DNA from: Melioribacteraceae bacterium
GTDB taxonomy: Bacteria; Bacteroidota; Ignavibacteria; Ignavibacteriales; Melioribacteraceae
Length of the DNA: 64,000 bases
Reading direction: 5' to 3'
Assembly: GCA_019638015.1 (NCBI GenBank)
Contig: JAHBUP010000001.1
Span: 620,001-684,000 of the forward strand
Position 1 is the stretch's first letter, and the number at the start of each line of letters is the position of its first letter. A program made the position numbers and the translations under genes. Below are positions 56,505 to 64,000 of this stretch, piece after piece. The notes below the pieces were generated by a model. That model saw only the letters and a list, made by a program, of their open reading frames with translations. It ran no database searches and was not told the DNA's origin.

Positions 56505-56561
56505 CTAACTAATTGATTAATTTATAAACAATTGTTTTACACAAACCTAATTGGAGGCACC

Positions 56562-58445
56562 ATGAAAAAAATGATCGTACTATCTCTTCTGCTCCTCGTA
56601 GCATTCTCAACGGTTGATGCCCAAAAGAAAAAAGTTACTTTTAAGGCAGACATGAGAATAGAGATAAGCAAGGGTAAATTTGACCCTGCTAAAGATGTTG
56701 TTACTGTTCCCGGCGGAATGAACAACTGGCTTAACGAACCACCGGCAAATGCTGAAAAAGTATTAACCGATGATGATAAGGACCAGATTTATGAACTAAC
56801 TTATGAACTTGATCCCGGTACTTACGACTATAAGTTCAACATTGGTTTGGGTTGGGATGGTAAAGATGAACCCGGCGATAACAGCAAAGTTACTGTTGGA
56901 ACCGAAGATCAAACCATCACAAGATTTATGTATAACAGAACTCCATACACAAAAGTTGAAACAGACGTTGAGTTTAGTGTTGATTTAACCTTGCCAATTA
57001 AACAAGGATTTAATCCTGCTACAGGTAAAGTATTTGTAGCTGGTAACTTTACAGATTGGGGAACAAACGCTGTTGAATTAACAGATGCTGATGGCGACAA
57101 AAAATATACAGGTACTGTTAAACGTACTTCAGGTGATATATTAATGTATAAATTCATCTTTAGTTCAACCACAGCTTCCAATGGAACTTGGGAAAGTCCA
57201 ACAAACACACCATCTGCAAGTGATGTTTTTGGTGGCGATGCCAATAGAATTTACGGAGTTGTAGATGGCGTAAATAAAATTGAAAGATTCTGGAATAACG
57301 CAAATCCGGATATTCAATTAGCAAGCGGTAACGTTGCGTTTACAGTAGATATGGGCGTTCTTGAAGAGATCGGTGTTTATGATCCTGCTGTTGATAAACT
57401 TCAAATTAGAGGCGGTTTTAATGGATGGAGCGATAGCGATCCCGCAAGATCAACAATGAATCAAGATCCACTTTTCCCTGAACAATGGTTTTTAACTGTT
57501 CCTTTTGAAAACCAGGAAGTCGGAAAAGATCAAACCTATAAATACTACGCAATTCTTGCTAACCCCGGTATCTGGACAGACACATGGGAAAGACCACTTT
57601 CTACAGGTGGCGGTGACCGTGCCGTGACATTTAAAGGTGAAGCAAACCAACAAGAAACAAAATTATACTATGATGATGTGCATCCTGCGTTTGTAATCAC
57701 AAAGGATAAATCCGTTCAAATTAAATTCCGTGTCGATATGAAAGATGCTTACGATCCTTCAAAAGTTGCCGTTCCAATGGAAGCAGGTGATAAATTATAC
57801 TGGTTGCCTCGTCAGCCATTGTTCCAAAGAATGATGGGATGGGCAGGAGCAGAAGATGCAATAGAACAATTTGAACTTACAGATCCTGACGGTGATAAAA
57901 TTTATGAAGGTACATTAACTGTTAATGGTCCTTCATTTAATGCATTTGAATACCGCTATGGTTATAAAAAAGCTGACGGATCATGGCAGAGAGAAGCTAG
58001 TGCTCTTGGTACCACAAAATCGGGTAGAGTTAGATTTATAGCTCAAACAGCTCCAAGAACCTTTACTCAACCATATACAGCTCCACTCGATTCATGGCTA
58101 CCGGATGCAGATAAATCTTCACAATTTGAAACTTGGCCAAGCGGATTAAGCAGTGTTCGCGATCTTGAATTTGGTTTACCAAATCAATACAGCTTAGAAC
58201 AAAACTATCCTAATCCATTTAACCCAACAACAATTATTAGATTCAGCGTGCCGAAAGATCAATTGGTAAGCTTGAAAGTATATAATGTTCTTGGTCAGGA
58301 AGTAGCTGTTCTTGTTAATAAAGAAATGAAAGCCGGTTCATATGAATTTGATTTCAACGCTTCAAAATTAAGCAGTGGAATCTATTTCTATAAATTGAAC
58401 GCTGGTAATTATAATGCTACTAAAAAGATGATGTTGATAAAATAA
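56562..58445 (+). CDS. T9SS-exported protein with four E-set (glycogen-binding-like) domains
   Basis: About 627 residues from ATG 56562, which has GGAGG 5-9 bases before it and begins the signal peptide (MKKMIVLSLLLLVAFSTVDAQ). Four beta-sandwich repeats lie at about 23-125, 130-235, 255-370 and 385-510. Each is E-set/CBM-like, with the pattern F-x-V-DM...KV-x-V-x-GxFNxW and ELTDxDGDKxYxGT (for example VAGNFTDWGTNAVELTDADGDKKY). The T9SS sorting domain starts near 545 (NYPNPFNP). The repeats resemble SusE/SusF and glycogen-binding modules, so a surface starch- or glycan-binding role is plausible. It ends at a strong terminator. Confidence 0.82.
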   Translation: MKKMIVLSLLLLVAFSTVDAQKKKVTFKADMRIEISKGKFDPAKDVVTVPGGMNNWLNEPPANAEKVLTDDDKDQIYELTYELDPGTYDYKFNIGLGWDGKDEPGDNSKVTVGTEDQTITRFMYNRTPYTKVETDVEFSVDLTLPIKQGFNPATGKVFVAGNFTDWGTNAVELTDADGDKKYTGTVKRTSGDILMYKFIFSSTTASNGTWESPTNTPSASDVFGGDANRIYGVVDGVNKIERFWNNANPDIQLASGNVAFTVDMGVLEEIGVYDPAVDKLQIRGGFNGWSDSDPARSTMNQDPLFPEQWFLTVPFENQEVGKDQTYKYYAILANPGIWTDTWERPLSTGGGDRAVTFKGEANQQETKLYYDDVHPAFVITKDKSVQIKFRVDMKDAYDPSKVAVPMEAGDKLYWLPRQPLFQRMMGWAGAEDAIEQFELTDPDGDKIYEGTLTVNGPSFNAFEYRYGYKKADGSWQREASALGTTKSGRVRFIAQTAPRTFTQPYTAPLDSWLPDADKSSQFETWPSGLSSVRDLEFGLPNQYSLEQNYPNPFNPTTIIRFSVPKDQLVSLKVYNVLGQEVAVLVNKEMKAGSYEFDFNASKLSSGIYFYKLNAGNYNATKKMMLIK

Positions 58446-58474
58446 GGAAGTAATTATCAGCTGTTAGCTTTTAG

Positions 58475-58508
58475 AAAAGCCCCGCTGAATAAGCGGGGCT
58501 TTTTTTTT
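58475..58508 (+). terminator. Rho-independent terminator
   Basis: AAAAGCCCCGCT (58475-58486) pairs with AGCGGGGCTTTT (58492 onward), loop GAATA, followed by a run of Ts. It ends the 47.3-58.4 kb operon. Confidence 0.93.
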
Positions 58509-58543
58509 AATCGGATCTCAAATTTTAGAAATTTTGAAATGTA

Positions 58544-58574
58544 GTCATTCCGGTATGTCTTTAGCTGGAATCTA
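58544..58574. repeat. Single REP-like intergenic palindrome
   Basis: GTCATTCCGG...CTGGAATCTAC resembles the widespread bacterial GTCATTCC(C)G-(N)-GGAATC intergenic repeats, with a short ATTCC/GGAAT stem. It is one copy only and unrelated to the six 94-base units near rpiA. Confidence 0.45.
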
Positions 58575-58615
58575 CAAAATGAGTTTTTGTAAAGATTGTT
58601 CAGTACAATAAATCT

Positions 58616-60595
58616 CTAATTTAAAATACCCTTCAGTTGATTCAGTAAATTCTTAGCACCTTGATGATTCGGATTGTTCTCAATTAGTTTGGTTACTGAT
58701 TGATAAGCCTTTTTATAATCTTTATTTAATGCATAAGCGCCGGAAAGATTGTACAATACCTGCTCATCTTCGGGATTATAGAATAAAGATTTTTCCAAAA
58801 ACTTTATTGCTGCTTCAGTATTCCCATTTTGAAGTGCAATCTGTCCGAGCCATTTCGTTGAAAACGCGTTTGGACTTAATTCATATTCCATATTCAATAT
58901 TATCTTGGCCTTATTATATTCTTTTCTTTGAAGCAAGATCAGTGTTATGTTCTCTATTTTTCTATAATATTCAACCACAATGGGATATTGATAAATCAAC
59001 GCTCGCATATGTTGTGTAAATAGAATTATGTCATCTCTGCGTAAACTTTTATCAGCGACTTTTTCAATAGCTTTTCCCCAGCTTAAATCTCCTAAAAGAA
59101 AATGAACGGCAGCTGAATCAATATAATCTTTTGGTATGCAAACCTCCCAATAACTTTTTTTTAATTTAGGATCGATAAAGGGCCAATCATTTTTTAACAG
59201 CTTAATTCTATAATCAGCCACTACCGAATCAAAATGAGAATAAACAAAATTATTTAGTGTTGCGCTATCCTGCTCCTCAAATGGAATTGCCGCGGTGCTG
59301 TTGGCAGGAAGATAGTTTACCTGGTGCATTTTTTCATAAAATAATTTTCCCATTTTCTGGTATCCAGCTAGATTGGGATGCAGATGATCGGTCATCCAGT
59401 CATTCCCAATTATTCCTTCGTTACTCATAGCACTAAACATAGAATCAGCATCTATTGTGGGCACCTTATATTTATTAGCTAAAGAAAGGATAATTGAATT
59501 CATCTTTTCGGGTGCCCTAAAGCGTAAGCCATCTAGATCTTTTGCGTAACGATAGAGTGAATTGGCTTTTTTATAATTGCCGGCAGAATATTCCTTCTCC
59601 GCTTCACTAAATATCTGGTTTGCGCTCGGGTTATCACCTTTATTAATTGAGATGAATGGAGCTTGACCTTTTAAATTACTTGCGAGTGTTGAAATTATGA
59701 GAGGTACATTTTGATTTTGAATCATCTCAATAATATCTGTCAAATTTCCTTCGAACTGATTGATTCCAACATTAAACTGCTCGGAATTTAATTCTATCTC
59801 CTTTTCCTTTGCCATACGCGACATGAGCGTTCCCGTTGCAGGCCCCTCATCATTAATTCCTACTATACCAACAAACCATTGGATAAAATCTTTTACTAAC
59901 TGCGTGGTTTTGAATCTATTCATGTAGAGTAGCATATTAACGAGCGCGCGTGAATTGCTAACCGATTCTTGAGAACCGACGCCGAGCGCGCCATAATATT
60001 CATTGTGACCGGTATAGATAAGAATTAGATCGGGCCTTTGATCCAAAACCTCCGGTACAAAATCTCGAACGGTATAAGAACTGATTGCTGAAAGACCAAT
60101 ATTTATTACTTCAATTTTTTTATCGGGATAGGATAATTCAAGTCGTCTTCTTAAGTATCGAGAAAAAGCTCCCATTGGCATATATGGATAACCCGCGGCA
60201 CTGCTTTCTCCTAAAATAAAAACACGAAACGAATTCGGAACTTTCTCTTTATCAAAAATATCTTCTATTGAAGCGGGCACACTTTTTACTGTTGTAAAAT
60301 ATCTTCTTGGCGCATCAGGATTTAAAATATACTTTCCCTCAATAACTTCACCCCACATAGAAAAATCATACCCATAATTAAAAACTCGTAGTCCGACTTC
60401 AAGCAATACAAAAAAGAATACCGGAATAAAAATCATTATAAGGTAAAAGTAGAATGGAGTTTTTACCGGAGGATTTGCATCAAGATATTCCTTTACCTCG
60501 GCGGGGTCGAGACTCAAATCATCAGCCAACTTTTGGTGTGAATATTTAGTGCGATTTAATTCTATATATTTTTTTTGTTTGTTAGATATTCCCAC
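58616..60595 (-). CDS. Membrane-anchored SGNH/GDSL-hydrolase-like protein with C-terminal TPR
   Basis: A 659-residue protein. Residues 1-45 look helix-turn-helix-like (YSHQKLADDLSLDPAEVKEYLDAN). One membrane segment is at about 47-67, followed by an SGNH-hydrolase-like domain (about 115-430): block I GESSAAG (129-135, Ser131), a block III-like GHNE (196-199) and DHLHPN near 400 (block V). TPR-like helices are at about 560-655 (TKWLGQIALQNGNTEAAIKFLEKSLFYNPEDEQV). The catalytic part probably faces the periplasm and may act on an acylated glycan or lipid. It is a tandem paralogue of the next gene. Confidence 0.82.
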   Translation of the reverse strand: MGISNKQKKYIELNRTKYSHQKLADDLSLDPAEVKEYLDANPPVKTPFYFYLIMIFIPVFFFVLLEVGLRVFNYGYDFSMWGEVIEGKYILNPDAPRRYFTTVKSVPASIEDIFDKEKVPNSFRVFILGESSAAGYPYMPMGAFSRYLRRRLELSYPDKKIEVINIGLSAISSYTVRDFVPEVLDQRPDLILIYTGHNEYYGALGVGSQESVSNSRALVNMLLYMNRFKTTQLVKDFIQWFVGIVGINDEGPATGTLMSRMAKEKEIELNSEQFNVGINQFEGNLTDIIEMIQNQNVPLIISTLASNLKGQAPFISINKGDNPSANQIFSEAEKEYSAGNYKKANSLYRYAKDLDGLRFRAPEKMNSIILSLANKYKVPTIDADSMFSAMSNEGIIGNDWMTDHLHPNLAGYQKMGKLFYEKMHQVNYLPANSTAAIPFEEQDSATLNNFVYSHFDSVVADYRIKLLKNDWPFIDPKLKKSYWEVCIPKDYIDSAAVHFLLGDLSWGKAIEKVADKSLRRDDIILFTQHMRALIYQYPIVVEYYRKIENITLILLQRKEYNKAKIILNMEYELSPNAFSTKWLGQIALQNGNTEAAIKFLEKSLFYNPEDEQVLYNLSGAYALNKDYKKAYQSVTKLIENNPNHQGAKNLLNQLKGILN

Positions 60596-60665
60596 AACAA
60601 TTCCATCCCTTTATTTAGCCGAATCAAAAATAATAAAAAAGGGGGGAGAAAAATTGTTTGAATTT

Positions 60666-62561
60666 CTAAATAAGGGGGCGGAGTTGATTTATAACTTTAT
60701 TAGCTCCGGCGTGATTCGGATTTTTTTTTAATAGCTTGGTAATTAACTCGTAAGACTTTTTATAATTCTCCACTATTGCATATGCTCCCGAAAGATTATA
60801 CATAACTTGTTCATCTTCAGAATTATGAACAAGAGATTCTTCAAGGTAATTTATCGCTTCTAATGTATTCCCTTTAGTAAGCTCAATTTGTCCGAGCCAT
60901 TTAGCGCAAAAGGAATTTGGTTTTAGTTCATACTCCAATTTTAAAACCTCTGCCGCATTATCAAATTCATTTTTTTTAATAAATCCAAGTGCAACTGCTT
61001 CCAGTTTATCATACAAATCAATCATTATGGGATATTGATAAATCAATGCCCGCATATGTTCAACCAATCCCTTTACATTTCCTCTACTTAAGCTTTCATC
61101 GGCAATACTCTCGATATTCTGGTCCCAGCTTTTTTGTCCTAATAAAAACTTTACCGCTATGGTATCAATAAAATTTTTAGGAGTGCAGATATCCCACAAA
61201 CTTTTTTTGAGTTTTGGATTGATAAATGGCCAATCATTTTTGAGAAGACGGATTCTGTAATCCGCTACAACAGAATCGAATGTCGAGAATACAAATTGTT
61301 GGCTGGTCAATTGATGTTGGTGCTCTATAGGAATTATTTCTTTCGAGTTCTTCGGTAGAATATATTTCTTTCTCATCATTTCATAAAATAGATTACCAAT
61401 AGCTTGGTTTCCGTCAAGTGTTGGATGCAGATGATCGGTCATAAGGTTATCGCCAACAATTCCAGATTGACTCATAGATGCAAAAAGGGAATCTGTATCA
61501 ATAACTGGAATGGAGTAAATCCCGGCAATATTTTTAATAATTGTGTTAATTTTTTCGGGTGCCCGAAATCGAAGACCATCCAAATCCTTTGCGTATCTAA
61601 ATAGTGAATCAGCCCGGTTAAAATTCTGTGCGGCAAACTCAGCTTTCGCATCATTAAATATTTTATCTGCAGAGGGAGACTTTTTACTCTCTATTGATAT
61701 AAATGGTGATTGATCTTTCAAATTACTTGCGAGTGTAGAGATAATGATCGGTACATTTTTATCCTTTACCATCTCAATAATATCAGTCATATTAGCTTTA
61801 AATTGCTCCAACCCGGCATTAAATTTCTCCGAATTAAACTCAATTTCCTTTTCAGCCGCCATACGGGACATAAGTGTACCCGAAACCGGATCAGAGTTAT
61901 CATCTGCAACTACTTCTACGAACAACTTTAATATATCTCTAATGAGCTGAGTAGTTTTGAACTTATTCATATATAAAAGAAAATTTACCAGACCGGTAGA
62001 ACTTAAAACAGATTCTTGGGAACCGACTCCAAGCGCCCCATAATACTCATTATGCCCTGCATACATTAAGATTAAATCAGGTTTTTGTTCTAATATTTCC
62101 GGAATAAAATCACGAATTGTAAATGAATTTGTTGCTGAGAGGGCAGTATTTATTACTTCGATTTTAAGATCTGGATAATTTAACTCAAGCCGCTTACGGA
62201 TATATCGCGAGAAGGATCCCATCGGTAAATAAGGATAACCGGCCGCGGAACTTTCACCTACGACAAATACACGAAATGCGTTTGGAGCTTTTTCTTTATC
62301 AAATATATCTTTTATAGAAGTTGGATTACTTTTAACTGTATAAAAATATCTATGAGATACATCCCAGTTCATCATATACTTGCCCTCGGCGACTTCCACC
62401 CACATCGAAAGATTATAACCATAATTGAACAATCGCAGACCGGACTCAAGTAAAATGAAAAAGAGAAGTGGAATTAAAATTAGTATTAGATAAAAATAGA
62501 ATGGCGTTTTTTCTGCTGGGTTTTTATCACTACTCTTAATTAGCTTTTTAGATAAACTCAC
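60666..62561 (-). CDS. Membrane-anchored SGNH/GDSL-hydrolase-like protein with C-terminal TPR (paralogue)
   Basis: A 631-residue protein matching the 58616-60595 protein over almost its whole length: membrane segment (about 20-40), GESSAAG, GHNEYYGALGVGSQES, DHLHP and the C-terminal TPR (SFCAKWLGQIELTKGNTLEAINYLEESL). It lacks the extra N-terminal helix-turn-helix-like block. The high similarity indicates tandem duplication. It is transcribed first, 70 bases before its twin, and lies divergent from the TonB receptor at 62775. Confidence 0.82.
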   Translation of the reverse strand: MSLSKKLIKSSDKNPAEKTPFYFYLILILIPLLFFILLESGLRLFNYGYNLSMWVEVAEGKYMMNWDVSHRYFYTVKSNPTSIKDIFDKEKAPNAFRVFVVGESSAAGYPYLPMGSFSRYIRKRLELNYPDLKIEVINTALSATNSFTIRDFIPEILEQKPDLILMYAGHNEYYGALGVGSQESVLSSTGLVNFLLYMNKFKTTQLIRDILKLFVEVVADDNSDPVSGTLMSRMAAEKEIEFNSEKFNAGLEQFKANMTDIIEMVKDKNVPIIISTLASNLKDQSPFISIESKKSPSADKIFNDAKAEFAAQNFNRADSLFRYAKDLDGLRFRAPEKINTIIKNIAGIYSIPVIDTDSLFASMSQSGIVGDNLMTDHLHPTLDGNQAIGNLFYEMMRKKYILPKNSKEIIPIEHQHQLTSQQFVFSTFDSVVADYRIRLLKNDWPFINPKLKKSLWDICTPKNFIDTIAVKFLLGQKSWDQNIESIADESLSRGNVKGLVEHMRALIYQYPIMIDLYDKLEAVALGFIKKNEFDNAAEVLKLEYELKPNSFCAKWLGQIELTKGNTLEAINYLEESLVHNSEDEQVMYNLSGAYAIVENYKKSYELITKLLKKNPNHAGANKVINQLRPLI

Positions 62562-62774
62562 TTTTAACCTATTGTTTTAAACGGATCAAAAATAGCAAAA
62601 AAGAGTAAAGTATTTTTGACTATTTACCTACTTGGAAATGAGTGAAACGGGAAATGGAATATGTGTATGGGGATTCATTTACCCTACTATATTCTCAAAT
62701 AAATTATTTATTTTAAGAGCGCTTAAGCAAATAAATACTTCAATAATTCACAGTAAAAAGTGTTCAAACTAGAG

Positions 62775-64000
62775 ATGTTTTATAAATTCATCATTATATT
62801 TTTGTGTCTTTCTCTTCCATTAATTGCCCAGGAAAAGGGGACAATTCGGGGTGTCGTTAAAGATTCAATAAATTCAGAAGTTCTTCCATTTGGCAATGCG
62901 TTAATAAAAGAAATTAATGTTGGAGCATCAACTAATAACCGGGGTTATTTTGTTATTCCCTCCGTGCCCGTCGGACAGAACTATACGTTGATGGTTTCTT
63001 ATATCGGTTATAAAACTAAGATTATGAGTGTGAGTGTTTTACCTAATAAAATTACCGAGTTAGAAATTTTATTGGTTCCGTCATCTATTCAACTACAGAC
63101 AATAGAAAAAGTTGAATATTTATCCGCCGAGGAAAATGTACCCGATTTGGGAAAATCAATCATTACAACTAAATCACTAGAAGTAATTCCGAAAGGTGTT
63201 GAAACGGATATGCTTCGCTCCCTAATTTCTCTGCCGGGTGTGCAATCAACCGGCGATGTTTCGGCGAGATATAATGTAAGAGGGGGCGAATCAAATCAAA
63301 ATTTAGTTTTAGTCGATGGAATTCCACTTTATTACCCTTTTCACGCTATAGGATTATTTAGCGTTGTTGATGCCGATATTGTTAACAATGCCGAATTTTT
63401 TAGAGGAGGATTTCCTTCATCTAATGGTAGGGCTATTTCTTCAATTTTAAAAATTAGTACACGAGATGGGAATAAAAATCAATTTGGCGGAAAATTAAGC
63501 GGTAGTTTTCTTTCAGTTAAAGGAATGATTGAGGGACCCATTCCAAGCGGATCATTTTATCTCACCGGTAGAAAAAGTGTATCAAATAAAATATTGAACA
63601 AATTTTTAAATGGTGAACTGCCGGTTGAGTTTTATGATGCGGCATTCAAAGTGAATGTTTCAAATCCCGATTTTTTCTCCGGCGCAAAATTTACTCTGCA
63701 AGGTTTATTCAGCGGAGATGAATTAAAGTACAAAGAAACTAACCGCCCCGACTACCGCTGGTCGAATAATTTAATTGGACTAAAAGTTTTCACTGTTGGG
63801 AGTGTTCCCTTTTTCCTCGATTTCGGAGTTAGTTTTAGCTCATATAAAAATGAAATTATTTCGAAAGAGAGCGGCACTAAGCCAAAGTTGAATGAATTGT
63901 ATGATTTTACAATATCAACCGATTTTTTGTATGTGCTAGATAATAAAGATGAATTTGGGATTGGTGCCGATGTAAAATCGATTAACGCAAAAATGTTTCT
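62775..64000 (+). CDS. TonB-dependent receptor, N-terminal part (continues beyond window)
   Basis: The frame opens at ATG 62775 and is still open at the window end (408 codons visible). Signal peptide MFYKFIIIFLCLSLPLIAQ, then a carboxypeptidase-like domain (about 22-100, GTIRGVVKDSINSEVLPFGNALIKE, RGYFVIPSVPVGQNYTLMVSYIGYKT), then a plug (about 120-230, ETDMLRSLISLPGVQSTGDVSARYNVRGGES, VLVDGIPLYYPFHAIGLFS), then the start of a barrel. It belongs to the TonB-dependent receptor superfamily. It is divergent from the SGNH pair across 213 bases. Confidence 0.9.
   Translation, partial: MFYKFIIIFLCLSLPLIAQEKGTIRGVVKDSINSEVLPFGNALIKEINVGASTNNRGYFVIPSVPVGQNYTLMVSYIGYKTKIMSVSVLPNKITELEILLVPSSIQLQTIEKVEYLSAEENVPDLGKSIITTKSLEVIPKGVETDMLRSLISLPGVQSTGDVSARYNVRGGESNQNLVLVDGIPLYYPFHAIGLFSVVDADIVNNAEFFRGGFPSSNGRAISSILKISTRDGNKNQFGGKLSGSFLSVKGMIEGPIPSGSFYLTGRKSVSNKILNKFLNGELPVEFYDAAFKVNVSNPDFFSGAKFTLQGLFSGDELKYKETNRPDYRWSNNLIGLKVFTVGSVPFFLDFGVSFSSYKNEIISKESGTKPKLNELYDFTISTDFLYVLDNKDEFGIGADVKSINAKMF

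Noticed and set aside
62713..62726. TTAAG-AGCG-CTTAA palindrome in the gap before the last TonB receptor
   Set aside because: It is short and AT-rich, with no second copy or known regulator motif; a chance match is likely.

Overview
The window is AT-rich and looks like a Gram-negative member of the Ignavibacteria (Bacteroidota/Chlorobi group). The strongest sign is a C-terminal type IX secretion (T9SS) sorting domain opening with the block NYPNPFNP, seen in five proteins. Supporting signs are TonB-dependent receptors with an N-terminal carboxypeptidase-like domain, a PorV/PorQ-family porin, a GWxTD protein, LptE and Mla-type lipid transport. The assignment rests on family recognition only; no search was run.

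1-23.3 kb is mostly housekeeping and envelope biogenesis. Two family-9 glycosyltransferases on the plus strand converge on a long, tightly packed minus-strand block. In its direction of transcription this block holds a small membrane ORF, miaB, a TPR/SPOR protein, a metallo-beta-lactamase-fold hydrolase, a sigma-54 activator, lptE, a family-2 glycosyltransferase, a TPR protein, a 3-methyladenine glycosylase, a third family-9 glycosyltransferase, a DUF3108 protein, a CPBP protease, a zinc-ribbon/DUF2007 protein, cdsA, an alpha/beta hydrolase, rimO, a GWxTD protein, a PfkB kinase, an Omp85 protein, rnhB, a YraN protein and mlaE-mlaF-mlaD. Many neighbours overlap by 1-25 bases, so translation is probably coupled.

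23.3-25.4 kb holds rpiA between two clusters of about 94-bp palindromic repeats. It is followed by a non-coding leader with two matching sigma-70-like promoters and a possible structured RNA element.

25.4-37.3 kb is a plus-strand run of four exported T9SS substrates: a 2358-residue repetitive protein with a dockerin-like and a cohesin-like module, two proteins with cohesin-like and Ig-like domains, and a kelch protein. They could form a calcium-dependent surface assembly. This is the most interesting system in the window, and the assembly is inferred.

37.3-47.1 kb is mixed: a DUF255 thioredoxin-fold protein, a GlsB-like membrane protein, a transglutaminase-like protein, a DUF3052-like protein, a methyltransferase, two small exported proteins, a glycine-rich RRM protein, tRNA-Asp, a phosphofructokinase, RNase HIII and a LacI-type regulator.

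47.3-58.5 kb is a plus-strand operon reading away from the LacI gene: a double-parvulin chaperone, a TonB-dependent receptor, a 1222-residue exported protein with calcium-loop-like repeats, a PorV/PorQ-family protein and a T9SS protein with carbohydrate-binding-like E-set domains. No SusD is present. It looks like a nutrient (probably glycan) uptake locus. 58.6-62.6 kb carries two tandem paralogous membrane SGNH-hydrolase/TPR proteins, and the window ends inside another TonB-dependent receptor.
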